Below are positions 26,073-35,109 of a stretch of 64,000 nucleotides of DNA, in pieces. The stretch's first letter is position 1. Each line of letters opens with the position of its first letter. This stretch comes from PALSA-894 sp963734185. Lineage in GTDB: Bacteria > Pseudomonadota > Alphaproteobacteria > Rhizobiales > Xanthobacteraceae. Position numbers and translations under genes: made by a program. The stretch is taken from NCBI GenBank assembly GCA_963734185.1, contig CAVTGA010000001.1, positions 930,001-994,000 on the forward strand, read 5' to 3'. The notes under the pieces were generated by a model. That model was not told the DNA's origin and ran no database searches. It saw only the letters and a program-made list of their open reading frames with translations.

Positions 26073-26540
26073 ATGACCGTCACGCTGAAGGTCAACGGCG
26101 CGAGCCGGTCGGTGCCGGCCGAGCCTGATACGCCGCTGCTCTACGTGCTGCGCAACGACCTGAATCTCAACGGCGCGAAGTTCGGCTGCGGGCTTGCCCA
26201 ATGCGGCTCCTGTACGGTACTGATCGACGGCAAGCCGGCCCGATCCTGCGTCACCGAGATCGGATCGCTCGCCGGCGCCGAGATCGTGACGCTCGAAGCG
26301 CTCGGCACGATCGAGCGGCCGCACGCGTTGCAGCAGGCGTTCATCGCCGAGCAGGCGGCGCAGTGCGGCTACTGCACCAACGGCATGATCATGACCGCCA
26401 AGGCGCTGCTCGACCGCAATCCGCGGCCGAGCGAAACGGAGGTGAAAGAGGCGCTCGCCGCCAACCTCTGCCGCTGCGGCAGCCACAACCGCGTGGTGCG
26501 CGCCGTGCTGCGCGCCGCGCAAGAGATGGGGCGGACGTGA
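26073..26540 (+). CDS. (2Fe-2S) small subunit of an aerobic molybdenum hydroxylase
   Basis: 155 aa. N-terminal plant-type ferredoxin ('FGCGLAQCGSCTVLIDGKPA') and a C-terminal second cluster ('CGYCTNGMIMTAK' and 'NLCRCGSHNRVVRAV'), the layout of xanthine dehydrogenase-family small subunits (IorA, NdhS type). It passes electrons from the Mo site of the partner protein. One base separates it from the large subunit. Ribosome site 'gggaggagcg' before ATG 26073. Confidence 0.92.
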   Translation: MTVTLKVNGASRSVPAEPDTPLLYVLRNDLNLNGAKFGCGLAQCGSCTVLIDGKPARSCVTEIGSLAGAEIVTLEALGTIERPHALQQAFIAEQAAQCGYCTNGMIMTAKALLDRNPRPSETEVKEALAANLCRCGSHNRVVRAVLRAAQEMGRT

Positions 26541-26541
26541 C

Positions 26542-28749
26542 ATGAACGCGTCGCTCACCCGCCGCAACTTCGCGCAAGGTCTTTCCGGCATCGTCGTGGC
26601 ATTCACCCTTGACGCGCGCGCGTGGGCGCAGGAGCCGCCGCGGCTGCCCGGCAGCCTGCAGAACAACCGCCTGCTCGAATCCTGGATCCGCATCAACGCG
26701 GACGGCACCGCGACCGTGTTCACCGGCAAGGTCGAGCTCGGGCAGGGCATCGTGACTGCATTGGCTCAGATCGCGGCCGAGGAGCTCGACCTGCCGCTTG
26801 GGCGCGTGAAGATGATCTCGGGCGACACCGGTGCGACGCCGAACGAGGGCATGACCGCCGGCAGCCAGTCGATCGAGAACAGCGGAGCGGCGCTGCGGCT
26901 GGCCGCGGCCGAGGTGCGTGCGCTCCTGCTCGCGCTTGCGGCGCCGCGGCTCGAAATGGGCGCGGATTCGCTCAGCGTCGCCGACGGCGTGATCAGCGCC
27001 GCGAACGGACGCAAGATCAGCTACGGCGAGCTTGCCGACGCCATCAACCTGCGGCGCGAGGCGACCGCGAAGGTCGCGCCCAAGCCGGCCGGCCTGCATG
27101 GAATCGTCGGCAAGTCGATCCCGCGCTTCGATATCCCGGCCAAGGTCACCGGCGGGGCGGTGTATGTGCAGGACATGCGGCCCCCCGGCATGGTGCACGG
27201 CCGGGTGGTGCGCCCGCCGCGCTACGGCGCCCAGCTCGAGAGCATCGACGCGGCCAAGGCAAAGGCCATTCCCGGCGTCATCGCGGTCGTGCGCGATGGC
27301 TCGTTCCTCGGCGTCATCGCCGAACGCGAGGAGCAGGCGGTAAAGGCACGGCTCGCGCTTGGCGAGGCCGCACGCTGGTCGGGCGGACCCGCGCTGCCCG
27401 ATCCGGCGCGCCTGTTCGAGCACCTGAGATCGCTGCCGAGCAAGGATGCGGTCCTCGGCGTGAAGCAGACCCCGATGCCCATGGCCGCTCGCGTCGTCGA
27501 GGCGACCTATACCAAGCCCTACATGGCGCACGCCTCGATCGGCCCGTCCTGCGCGCTCGCTGAATTGCACGACGGCCAATACACGGTGTGGACCCACTCG
27601 CAGGGCGTGTTCCCGTTGCGCGGCGAGATCGCCAAGACCTTGAAAGTCGTGCCAAGCGCGGTACGTTGCGTGCACGTGGAGGGGTCGGGCTGCTACGGCC
27701 ATAACGGCGCCGACGACGTCGCGCTCGACGCCGCGTTGCTCGCCCGCGCCGTGCCGGGCAAGCCGGTGCGGCTGCAGTGGATGCGCGAGGACGAGTTCGC
27801 CTGGGAGCCATACGGCCCGGCGATGGCGATGCAGGCCAAGGCCGCGCTCGACGCCGCAGGCCGCATCGTCGACTGGAATTACCAACTGTGGAGCAACTCG
27901 CATTCGACCCGGCCGGCCTCGACCAGCGGCCACAATGTGCTCGCCTCCTGGTATCTGGCCGAGCCGCAGACCATGGGGCCGCCAACCAGTCCGCCGCAGC
28001 CGGCCGGCGGCGGCGACCGCAATGCGATCCCGCTCTACGACTTCCCGAACCAGCGCGTGGTGCATCATTTCGTGCAGGACATGCCGCTGCGCGTCTCGGC
28101 GCTGCGCACGCTCGGCGCCTACGCCAACACGTTCGCGCTCGAATCCTTCCTCGACGAGCTTGCGGCCGCCGCCGGGGCAGACCCGGTCGCATTCCGGCTT
28201 GCGCACATGAAGGATCCGCGCGCCCGTGCGGTGATCGAGGAGGTCGCAAGAATCGCGGACTGGAAGGCGGGCGAGCCGGGAACCGGTACGCGCGGACGCG
28301 GCATCGGCTTCTCCAAGTACAAGAACCTCGCCTGCTACGTCGCCGTGGTGGCGGAGGTCGAAGTCGACCGCGCCAGCGGCAAGGTGCGCGTGCCGCGCAC
28401 CTGGGCCGCAACCGATGCCGGTCTGGTCATCAATCCGGACGGGCTGGTCAATCAGATCGAAGGCGGGATCATCCAGTCGACGAGCTGGACACTGCTCGAG
28501 GAGGTTCGCTTCGACAAGGCCGGAATCCTGTCACGCGATTGGTCGAGCTATCCGATCCTGACCATGCCGGACGTCCCCAAGGTCGAGGTCGCGCTGATCA
28601 ATCGGCCGACCGAGCGCTCGCTCGGGGCCGGTGAGGGGTCGCAAGGCCCGGCGGTCGCGGCGATCGCCAACGCATTCGCGCACGCGACGGGAAAACGCAT
28701 CCGCGACCTGCCGTTCCATCCTGAACGGGTGAAAGCCGCGCTCGGTTGA
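26542..28749 (+). CDS. molybdopterin-binding large subunit (isoquinoline 1-oxidoreductase beta-like)
   Basis: 735 aa. Tat-like start 'TRRNFAQGLSGIVVAF' then 'AWAQ', so it is probably exported, unlike cytosolic xanthine dehydrogenase. Cofactor and active-site blocks: 'GKVELGQGIVTALAQIAAEE', 'GGAVYVQDMRPPGMVHGRVV', 'GCYGHNGADDVALDAALLAR', 'VQDMPLRVSALRTLGAYANT' and 'LGAGEGSQGPAVAAIANA' with the catalytic Glu. Family members oxidise N-heterocycles or aldehydes. No cytochrome c subunit gene is seen, so the electron acceptor is open. Follows the small subunit after one base. Confidence 0.9.
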   Translation: MNASLTRRNFAQGLSGIVVAFTLDARAWAQEPPRLPGSLQNNRLLESWIRINADGTATVFTGKVELGQGIVTALAQIAAEELDLPLGRVKMISGDTGATPNEGMTAGSQSIENSGAALRLAAAEVRALLLALAAPRLEMGADSLSVADGVISAANGRKISYGELADAINLRREATAKVAPKPAGLHGIVGKSIPRFDIPAKVTGGAVYVQDMRPPGMVHGRVVRPPRYGAQLESIDAAKAKAIPGVIAVVRDGSFLGVIAEREEQAVKARLALGEAARWSGGPALPDPARLFEHLRSLPSKDAVLGVKQTPMPMAARVVEATYTKPYMAHASIGPSCALAELHDGQYTVWTHSQGVFPLRGEIAKTLKVVPSAVRCVHVEGSGCYGHNGADDVALDAALLARAVPGKPVRLQWMREDEFAWEPYGPAMAMQAKAALDAAGRIVDWNYQLWSNSHSTRPASTSGHNVLASWYLAEPQTMGPPTSPPQPAGGGDRNAIPLYDFPNQRVVHHFVQDMPLRVSALRTLGAYANTFALESFLDELAAAAGADPVAFRLAHMKDPRARAVIEEVARIADWKAGEPGTGTRGRGIGFSKYKNLACYVAVVAEVEVDRASGKVRVPRTWAATDAGLVINPDGLVNQIEGGIIQSTSWTLLEEVRFDKAGILSRDWSSYPILTMPDVPKVEVALINRPTERSLGAGEGSQGPAVAAIANAFAHATGKRIRDLPFHPERVKAALG

Positions 28750-28790
28750 TCGAGCCTGAAAGCGCCGGCCGCAGACCGGAGGAGAGCGTC

Positions 28791-29762
28791 ATGAGCGCGG
28801 TCATCAACTGCGCCGCCTACGAGGCCGGCCGACGCATCGCAGACGTCGATTTGAAAGACGCGGGCACGGTCGCTCCGAGCGAGGGCGGGTTCATCTGGAT
28901 CGGCCTGCACGAACCGGACGGCGAGCTGTTGCGCACGGTGCAGCAGCGCTTCGGCTTGCACGATCTGGCGGTCGAGGACGCGCTGCGCGCGCACCAGCGC
29001 GCCAAGCTCGAAATCTACGGCGATTCCGTCTTCATCGTGTTGCGCACCGCGCACCTCGAAGGACGCAAATTCCAGTGCAGCGAGACCCACATCTTCGCCG
29101 GCCGCGGTTACGTCGTGACGGTGCGCCACGGCTCCACCAGCGCCTACCGGGAAGTGCGCTCGCGCTGCGAGAGCACGCCGAAAATGCTGGCCATGGGCGA
29201 AAGCTTCGTCATCTATTCGATCATGGATTTCGTGGTCGACAAGTACTTCCCCGTGCTGCACGAGCTCGAGACGGAAGTGGACGCGCTCGAGGAAGCTGTG
29301 TTCTCCGATCAGAGCAACCGTCCGGACATCGCCCGCATCTACGAGCTGCGCCACGAATTGCTGCTGATGCGCCGCGCGATCCAGCCGCTGCAGGAAGTGT
29401 GCAACCGGATCATGCGCTACGACGTGCCGCTGATCGACCACGCCATGAACGATTACTTCCGCGACATCCAGGACCACGTGATCCAGGTGGTCGAGGGGAT
29501 CGATAACCTGCGCGACCTGTTGACCGGCGCGCTCGAGGCCAACCTGCTGCTCGTTTCGGTGCAGCAGAACAATGTGACCAAGCGCTTGACCGGATGGGCC
29601 GCGATCCTGTCGATCCCGCTGGCAATCGCCTCGATCTACGGCATGAATTTCAAGTGGATGCCGGAGCTGGAGCAGCCCTACGGCTACCCGGCGGTGATGA
29701 CGGCGATGCTCGGCCTATGCGGCTATCTCTATTACCGCTTCCGCCGCGCCGGCTGGATTTGA
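28791..29762 (+). CDS. corA: CorA-family magnesium/cobalt transporter
   Basis: 323 aa. Large cytosolic N-terminal domain ending in two C-terminal membrane helices ('LTGWAAILSIPLAIASIY' and 'PAVMTAMLGLCGYLYYRF') with the selectivity motif 'YGMNF' between them. This is a homopentameric Mg2+ channel. ATG 28791 is preceded by 'ggaggagagcg'. It lies 41 bases after the molybdenum enzyme gene; a functional link is not evident. Confidence 0.93.
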   Translation: MSAVINCAAYEAGRRIADVDLKDAGTVAPSEGGFIWIGLHEPDGELLRTVQQRFGLHDLAVEDALRAHQRAKLEIYGDSVFIVLRTAHLEGRKFQCSETHIFAGRGYVVTVRHGSTSAYREVRSRCESTPKMLAMGESFVIYSIMDFVVDKYFPVLHELETEVDALEEAVFSDQSNRPDIARIYELRHELLLMRRAIQPLQEVCNRIMRYDVPLIDHAMNDYFRDIQDHVIQVVEGIDNLRDLLTGALEANLLLVSVQQNNVTKRLTGWAAILSIPLAIASIYGMNFKWMPELEQPYGYPAVMTAMLGLCGYLYYRFRRAGWI

Positions 29763-29768
29763 GCGCGC

Positions 29769-29975
29769 TCAATGCCTGAGCAGGCTCACCGACTTGCGGA
29801 ATTCGTGGCCGCAGGATTCGCATGACCAGTGATGACGGACAACGTGCTCGCTGACATGCTCGGCCGCGGTCGGGGCGACCATGACGTCGCCGCAGACCGG
29901 ACAAAACGACAATCCGAGGCGGCGCCCACGCGAGCGGGCCGGGGGAGAGGTGTGTGGCGCGGTGCAAAGCGTCAT
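29769..29975 (-). CDS. small zinc-ribbon protein
   Basis: 68 aa. Two CxxC pairs: 'FCPVCGDVMV' and 'WSCESCGHEFRKS', so it forms one zinc ribbon. The ribosome site 'gaggagga' lies 6 bases before the ATG at 29973-29975. Function unknown; such proteins are abundant in Bradyrhizobium-type genomes. It converges with corA, 6 bases away. Confidence 0.7.
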   Translation of the reverse strand: MTLCTAPHTSPPARSRGRRLGLSFCPVCGDVMVAPTAAEHVSEHVVRHHWSCESCGHEFRKSVSLLRH

Positions 29976-30181
29976 CGCAATCCTCCTCGAGTCTGGCCAA
30001 GCGAGTTGCGGCCTCGCGTTTCTCCATCCCCTTCCGCCTGATATCGATGTTATGCGGCGCGAGCGTGGCCGTCGAATGAACCTTTTGTGAATCGGGCGCT
30101 GTTGCGCTGCAACAGGCGGCTTTCGCCAACAGAGTCTCAATAAATTCGATCAATATCCCGCAAGCGCGTACGACGCGCCGC

Positions 30182-30220
30182 CAAAAAAGCGAAGACCCGC
30201 CGGGGTTCGCCCGGCGGGTC
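30182..30220 (-). terminator. intrinsic terminator for the 30332-30769 gene
   Basis: On the minus strand, GACCCGCCGGG pairs with CCCGGCGGGTC around the loop CGAAC, followed by 'ttcgcTTTTTT'. This is a strong GC hairpin with a U run, 112 bases downstream of the gene. Confidence 0.75.
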
Positions 30221-30283
30221 GTCGGCTCGAACCGGCGCCGAGAGCCTCTTCAATTGGAAGCGATCGAGGCTCTCATTGCTTGG

Positions 30284-30331
30284 GCGCATGACCTTTTCCG
30301 AAAAGTCTGTCAACTTTTCGGGATCATGCGC
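30284..30331. repeat. REP-like palindrome, second copy
   Basis: Same element as 12303-12351 (GCGCATGAC... to ...GATCATGCGC). It directly abuts the stop codon of the gene 30332-30769, between that gene and its terminator. Confidence 0.85.
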
Positions 30332-30769
30332 TCAGCGCCGGACCGGTCCGCCCGTGCCCCTATCCCATTCAGGGTGCGCATCGAACATGGCCTGCCAGAA
30401 CAGGCCGCCGAGAATCGGCACCACGCAGTCGCCGAGCATGATGAATACCTCGCTCGACCTGAGCTCGCGCTTCTCGTAGTGGCCGACCAGCGCCGCGCCC
30501 ATCATCGGGGTAAGCGCCATGCAGCCGACGGTCGTCAGTCCGTACCACTTCCAGAACCGGTGGCTGCCCAGCGTCTTCGCGATGCTTTGGTGGTGATGGT
30601 GCTTGTTGACCAGCGCATAGGCCGCGCCCGAGGTGCCAAGGCCGATGACGAGCTGCGCCGCCACCACGCCCGATGCGCGCTTGCCGAACAGGTGCGCCTG
30701 CGCGGCCGTGGATTGAAGGCCGAGCGCCAGGACCGCCGCGGCGAGAAGGCCGAGATACTTTTTCATCAT
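30332..30769 (-). CDS. exported/membrane protein of unknown function
   Basis: 145 aa. Signal peptide 'MMKKYLGLLAAAVLALGLQS' ending AQA, then two hydrophobic segments ('GVVAAQLVIGLGTSGAAYAL' and 'YGLTTVGCMALTPMMGAALV') and a His-rich loop 'NKHHHHQSIAKTLG'. The His run suggests metal binding. I have seen this kind of small Hyphomicrobiales protein but no function is known. Between tRNA-Lys and a strong terminator. Confidence 0.65.
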   Translation of the reverse strand: MMKKYLGLLAAAVLALGLQSTAAQAHLFGKRASGVVAAQLVIGLGTSGAAYALVNKHHHHQSIAKTLGSHRFWKWYGLTTVGCMALTPMMGAALVGHYEKRELRSSEVFIMLGDCVVPILGGLFWQAMFDAHPEWDRGTGGPVRR

Positions 30770-30975
30770 TGTCCCCAATCGCTTAAGATCGACGCACGCC
30801 GACGAGGGCGTCGCGTTCCGAACACGCTGTTGGTTGAGAATCTTGACACGCACGCAACGACCCTAGACTGCGGGGGTTAACCATGTTTTGCCAGCCGAAA
30901 AACACGGTTTGGACACGATTTGCGGACGGCGTGGCACGGCGGCAACAATGTATTCCGTTGTGTATGGAAAACTGG

Positions 30976-31048
30976 TGAGCGCGCTGGGACTCGAACCCAG
31001 GACCACCTGATTAAAAGTCAGGTGCTCTACCGACTGAGCTACGCGCTC
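30976..31048 (-). tRNA. tRNA-Lys(TTT)
   Basis: 73 nt. Acceptor GAGCGCG pairs with CGCGCTC and the discriminator is A. The D arm is TAGCTCAGTCGGTAGAGC, the anticodon arm is CCTGA-CTTTTAA-TCAGG with anticodon TTT (31013-31015), and the T arm carries GGTTCGAGTCC. CCA is not encoded. Confidence 0.97.
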
Positions 31049-31100
31049 CTTTAGTGCCGGGTGTAGGGGCACGACCCGGCGGAATCAAGCCGTCCGCGGC

Positions 31101-32096
31101 CTAAATCCTCCCCTCCTGCACGCCGTGACAGGCGACGACCGCGGCGCCCGCCGGCAACGCTTCGGGGCGCTCAATCCGGCAGCGCGCGTTGGCGAACGGA
31201 CAGCGCGGATGGAACGGGCATCCGGGCGGCGGATCGACCGGGTTCGGCACTTCGCCCTCGACCGGCTTGCGTTGCCGCCCGGTGAGATCGAGATCGGGCA
31301 CGGCGTCGAGCAGCATGCGCGTATAGGGATGCTTCGGGGTGCGGAACAGCTCCTTGGCCGGCGCGACCTCGACCAGGCGCCCGAGATACATGACGCCGAT
31401 GCGGTTCGCCATGTGGCGCACGACCGCGAGATTGTGGCTGATGAACAGGTAGGTCAGGCCGAAGCGGTCCTGCAGGTCGCGCATCAGGTTGAGGATTTGC
31501 GCCTGCACCGACACATCGAGCGCCGACGTCGGCTCGTCGCAGACGATGAACTCGGGCCGCGAGGAGAGCGCGCGGGCGATCGCGATACGCTGGCGCTGGC
31601 CGCCGGAGAATTCGTGCGGATACTTGGCGCCGTCGGCCGGATCGAGCCCGACCAGCTTCAACAGCTCGCCGACCTTGCCGACGATCTCCGGGCGTTCCGA
31701 CGCGAGCCCGAAGGCACGCAACGGCTCGGCTACGATGTCGAGCGCGCGCCAGCGCGGATTGAGGCTGGCGTAAGGGTCCTGGAAGATCATCTGGATGCGC
31801 CGGCGCAGCCGCTGCCGCGCTGCCTGCTCAGCCGCCGCGCTCATCGAGACGCCGTCGATGACGACGTTGCCGGTGGTCGGCGTGATCAGCCCGACGATCA
31901 TCTTGGCGACGGTCGACTTGCCGGAGCCGGACTCGCCGACCAGCGCGAAGGTCTCGCGCCGGTCGATCGCGAAGCTGACGCCGGCCGCGGCGGTGAGCAG
32001 GCGGCGCGGCAATCCTTCGGTCACGCGGTTGAGCCACGGCTTGGACACATCGAAGATGCGGCCGAGATTCTCGACCTGGACCAGCGGCGCCGTCAT
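31101..32096 (-). CDS. peptide ABC transporter ATP-binding protein (OppF/DppF type)
   Basis: 331 aa. Walker A 'VGESGSGKSTVAKMIVG', Q-loop 'IQMIFQDPYASLNPRW', signature 'EFSGGQRQRIAIARAL' and Walker B 'FIVCDEPTSALDVS', then the dipeptide-subfamily C-terminal Fe-S-like Cys motif 'PPGCPFHPRCPFANARC'. Last gene of the minus-strand transport locus. The start at 32094-32096 overlaps the stop of the OppD-type gene by 4 bases. Confidence 0.95.
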   Translation of the reverse strand: MTAPLVQVENLGRIFDVSKPWLNRVTEGLPRRLLTAAAGVSFAIDRRETFALVGESGSGKSTVAKMIVGLITPTTGNVVIDGVSMSAAAEQAARQRLRRRIQMIFQDPYASLNPRWRALDIVAEPLRAFGLASERPEIVGKVGELLKLVGLDPADGAKYPHEFSGGQRQRIAIARALSSRPEFIVCDEPTSALDVSVQAQILNLMRDLQDRFGLTYLFISHNLAVVRHMANRIGVMYLGRLVEVAPAKELFRTPKHPYTRMLLDAVPDLDLTGRQRKPVEGEVPNPVDPPPGCPFHPRCPFANARCRIERPEALPAGAAVVACHGVQEGRI

Positions 32097-33085
32097 GGGA
32101 CGGGCTCCGCGTTTACCGGGAAGGGGTGATAGAGCCAGCAGGCGACCTGCGAGCGTTCCGCCGGCTGAAGCACCGGGCGAAACGTCGGGCAGGGGACGAA
32201 CGCGCGCGGGCAACGCGGATGGAATGCACAGCCGGCGGGGATCGCGGTCAGCCGCGGCATCGAGCCCGGGATCTGCGTCAGGCGATCGTGCTCTCCGATC
32301 AGCGAGGGGATCGAGCCCATCAGTCCTTTGGTGTAGGGGTGCAGCGGCGCCTTGATGACGTCGCGCACCGGCCCGATCTCGACGATCCGCCCGGCATACA
32401 TCACCGCGACGCGGTCGGCGGTCTCGGCGATCACACCCATGTCGTGGGTGATCAGCATGACGGCGGCGCCGTGCTGACGGCACAGCCGCTTCAACAGCGC
32501 AATGATCTGCGCCTGCACCGACACGTCGAGCGCGGTGGTCGGCTCGTCGGCGATCACCAGCTCCGGTTCGGCCGCAAGCGCCAGCGCCAGCACCACGCGC
32601 TGGCGCATGCCGCCGGAGAACTGGTGCGGATAGTTGTCGATGCGCGTGTCGGGCGCCGGGATACCGACTTCGGCGAGCAGCGACAAGGCCTTGCGGCGGG
32701 CGGCGGAAGCGGAGAGGTCGGTATGCGTCTTGATGGTCTCGACCAACTGGTCGCCGATCCGGTAGAGCGGGTTGAGGCTGGTGAGCGGATCCTGGAACAC
32801 CATGCCGATGCGCTTGCCGCGGATATGGCGCAGCGCCTCCGGCGGCAAGTTGTCGATGCGCTTATCCTTGAGCCGCACTTCGCCGCCGGCGATGCGGCCC
32901 GGCGGCTCGATCAGCCCGATGATGGCCGTGCCGGTGATCGATTTGCCGGCGCCGGACTCACCGACCACGCCGAGCACCTCGCCCGGCATGATGTCGAACG
33001 AAATGCCGTCGACCGCGGTCAGGGTGCCGCGGCGGGTCGGAAACTCGACCTTGAGGTCACGGACGCTGAGGACGGGGGCATTCAT
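32093..33085 (-). CDS. peptide ABC transporter ATP-binding protein (OppD/DppD type)
   Basis: 330 aa. Walker A 'VGESGAGKSITGTAI', signature 'QFSGGMRQRVVLALAL' and 'LVIADEPTTALDVSVQ', and a C-terminal 'AGCAFHPRCPRAFVPC'. Forms the asymmetric ATPase pair with the next gene, which it overlaps by 4 bases, and is likely shared by both permease pairs of the locus. Confidence 0.95.
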   Translation of the reverse strand: MNAPVLSVRDLKVEFPTRRGTLTAVDGISFDIMPGEVLGVVGESGAGKSITGTAIIGLIEPPGRIAGGEVRLKDKRIDNLPPEALRHIRGKRIGMVFQDPLTSLNPLYRIGDQLVETIKTHTDLSASAARRKALSLLAEVGIPAPDTRIDNYPHQFSGGMRQRVVLALALAAEPELVIADEPTTALDVSVQAQIIALLKRLCRQHGAAVMLITHDMGVIAETADRVAVMYAGRIVEIGPVRDVIKAPLHPYTKGLMGSIPSLIGEHDRLTQIPGSMPRLTAIPAGCAFHPRCPRAFVPCPTFRPVLQPAERSQVACWLYHPFPVNAEPVP

Positions 33086-33103
33086 GGAGCGCGGCAGCCT
33101 GCA

Positions 33104-34051
33104 TCATCGCAGCTTCGGATTAAGGGCATCGCGCAACCAGTCGCCAAGCAGGTTGATGGAAAGCGCCAGCAGGACCAGCGCCAGCGAAGGGTAGAGCAGA
33201 ATCCACCATTCGCCGGAAAAAAGGAACTGCTGCCCGACCCGTATCAAGGTGCCAAGCGAAGGCTGGGTCGGCGGCACGCCGACGCCGAGGAATGAGAGGG
33301 TGGCCTCTTCGATCACGGCGAGCGCCAGATTGATGGTGGCGATGACCAGCACCGGCCCGATCACGTTCGGCAGCACGTGCCGGCCCATGATCGCCGAATT
33401 CGAGCGCCCGATGACGCGCGCCGATTGGACGTACTCCTTGTTCTTCTCGACCAGGGTGGAGCCGCGCACCGTACGCGCATACTGCGCCCAGTGCGACAGA
33501 CCGATGGCGACGATGAGCACGCCGACCGCCACCTCTTCGTGGTGGGCCGGTGCGATCAGTCCGCGCGCGATACCGAACACCAGGAGCGCGATCAGGATCG
33601 CCGGGAACGAGAGCTGGATGTCGGCGATGCGCATGATGAGGGCGTCGGTGCGTCCGCCGATGAAGCCGGCCGCCAGACCGAGCGTGACGCCGAGCACCAC
33701 CGAGAACAGCACCGAGGCAAAACCGACCAGCAACGACACGCGCGCGCCGTAGAGGATCGCCGAATAGATGTCGCGTCCTTGGCTGTCGGTGCCGAAGACG
33801 AAGGTGCGGCCGGTGACCGGGCTCGCTTCGCCCGGCGGCGAGAAACCTTCCATCAGGTTCAAGGTCGACGGATCGAACGGGCTGTGCGGCGCGATCCACG
33901 GCGCGAGCACCGCGCCGAGGATGAGCAGGGCGGCGACGATGGCGGCGCAAATCGCGACCGGCGAGTGACGGAAACTCCAGGCGACGTCGGAATCCCAGTA
34001 GCGTCGCAGGCGGGCGGTGAGGCGTTCGGCGGGCGGCAGCGGCTGGTGCAT
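33104..34051 (-). CDS. peptide ABC transporter permease (DppC type), first set
   Basis: 315 aa. N-terminal helix 'AICAAIVAALLILGAVLAPW', a loop with 'TFVFGTDSQGRDIYSAILYG' (typical of DppC), and the permease coupling segment 'EYVQSARVIGRSNSAIMGRH' followed by 'LPNVIGPVLVIATINLALAV'. About six membrane helices. 2 bases from the DppB-type gene and 18 from OppD type; the same operon. Confidence 0.93.
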   Translation of the reverse strand: MHQPLPPAERLTARLRRYWDSDVAWSFRHSPVAICAAIVAALLILGAVLAPWIAPHSPFDPSTLNLMEGFSPPGEASPVTGRTFVFGTDSQGRDIYSAILYGARVSLLVGFASVLFSVVLGVTLGLAAGFIGGRTDALIMRIADIQLSFPAILIALLVFGIARGLIAPAHHEEVAVGVLIVAIGLSHWAQYARTVRGSTLVEKNKEYVQSARVIGRSNSAIMGRHVLPNVIGPVLVIATINLALAVIEEATLSFLGVGVPPTQPSLGTLIRVGQQFLFSGEWWILLYPSLALVLLALSINLLGDWLRDALNPKLR

Positions 34052-34053
34052 CG

Positions 34054-35037
34054 TCACCTCGCAAGCGCCGGACCCGAGCCGCGCAGGCGCGGATCGAGCA
34101 CGAAATAGAGCAGGTCGACCGAGAGATTCACGATCACGAACACGAGCGCGACGAACATCAGGTAAGCCGCCATCACCGGGATGTCGACGAACTGCACCGC
34201 CTGCACGAACAGCGAGCCGAGGCCCGGCCACTGGAACACGCTCTCGGTGACGATGGCGAAGGCGATGACCGAGCCGAGCTGCAGCCCGGCGATGGTGGTG
34301 ACCGGGATCATGGTGTTGCGCAGCGCATGGCGGAAACGGATCGAGCGCTCCGGGATGCCGCGGGCGCGGGCGAACTTCACATAGTCGGTGCGCAGCGCCT
34401 CGAGCATCTCGGCGCGCACCAGGCGCATGATCAGGGTGAGCTGGTAGAAACCGAGGGTGAGCGCCGGCATGATCAGCGATTTCCGCCCCGAGTCGGTGAG
34501 CAGCCCGGTGGTCCACCAGCCGAGGCGCGTGACCTCGCCGCGACCGAACGAGGGCAGCCAGCGCAGCTCGACCGCGAAAAGATAGATGAAGCCGATGCCG
34601 ATCAGGAACGTCGGCAAGCTGACCCCGACAAGCGAGAGCGACATCACCGCATTGGCGAGGACGCCGCGCCGGTTGATCGCGGTGTAGACGCCGAGCGCGA
34701 TCCCGAACACGAGCGCGAGCAGCGACGACACGACCGCGAGCTCGACGGTTGCCGGCAGGCGTTCGCGCAACAGGTCGACGACCGGGCGGCCCTGGCGGTA
34801 CGACATGCCGAACTCGCCGCTCGCCATGCCGAGCACGTAGCGGCCGAACTGGACCGCGAACGGATCGTTGAGGCCGAGCCGCTCGGTCAGCTCGGCGCGC
34901 TCGGCGACGGAGGCTTCCTGCCCGACCATGTTGGCGACCGGATCGCCGACGAAACGGAACATGGCGAAGGCGAGCAGGGCCACCGCCAGCATCACGACGA
35001 CGGCCTGGGCGAGGCTGCGCAGCGCGTAGGCGATCAT
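34054..35037 (-). CDS. peptide ABC transporter permease (DppB type), first set
   Basis: 327 aa. 'AQAVVVMLAVALLAFAMFRF' helix and 'VGDPVANMVGQEASVAERAE', then 'YRQGRPVVDLLRERLPATVE' and the coupling helix 'DYVKFARARGIPERSIRFRH'. Family-typical DppB. Paired with the DppC type downstream and the binding protein 35110-36702 upstream. Confidence 0.93.
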   Translation of the reverse strand: MIAYALRSLAQAVVVMLAVALLAFAMFRFVGDPVANMVGQEASVAERAELTERLGLNDPFAVQFGRYVLGMASGEFGMSYRQGRPVVDLLRERLPATVELAVVSSLLALVFGIALGVYTAINRRGVLANAVMSLSLVGVSLPTFLIGIGFIYLFAVELRWLPSFGRGEVTRLGWWTTGLLTDSGRKSLIMPALTLGFYQLTLIMRLVRAEMLEALRTDYVKFARARGIPERSIRFRHALRNTMIPVTTIAGLQLGSVIAFAIVTESVFQWPGLGSLFVQAVQFVDIPVMAAYLMFVALVFVIVNLSVDLLYFVLDPRLRGSGPALAR

Positions 35038-35109
35038 GCCTCACCCCGTGACCCTCCCCCGCGGACGGGGGAGGGAACAGATTGCTTCAGGCGCAGCGCA
35101 TTCACCGCA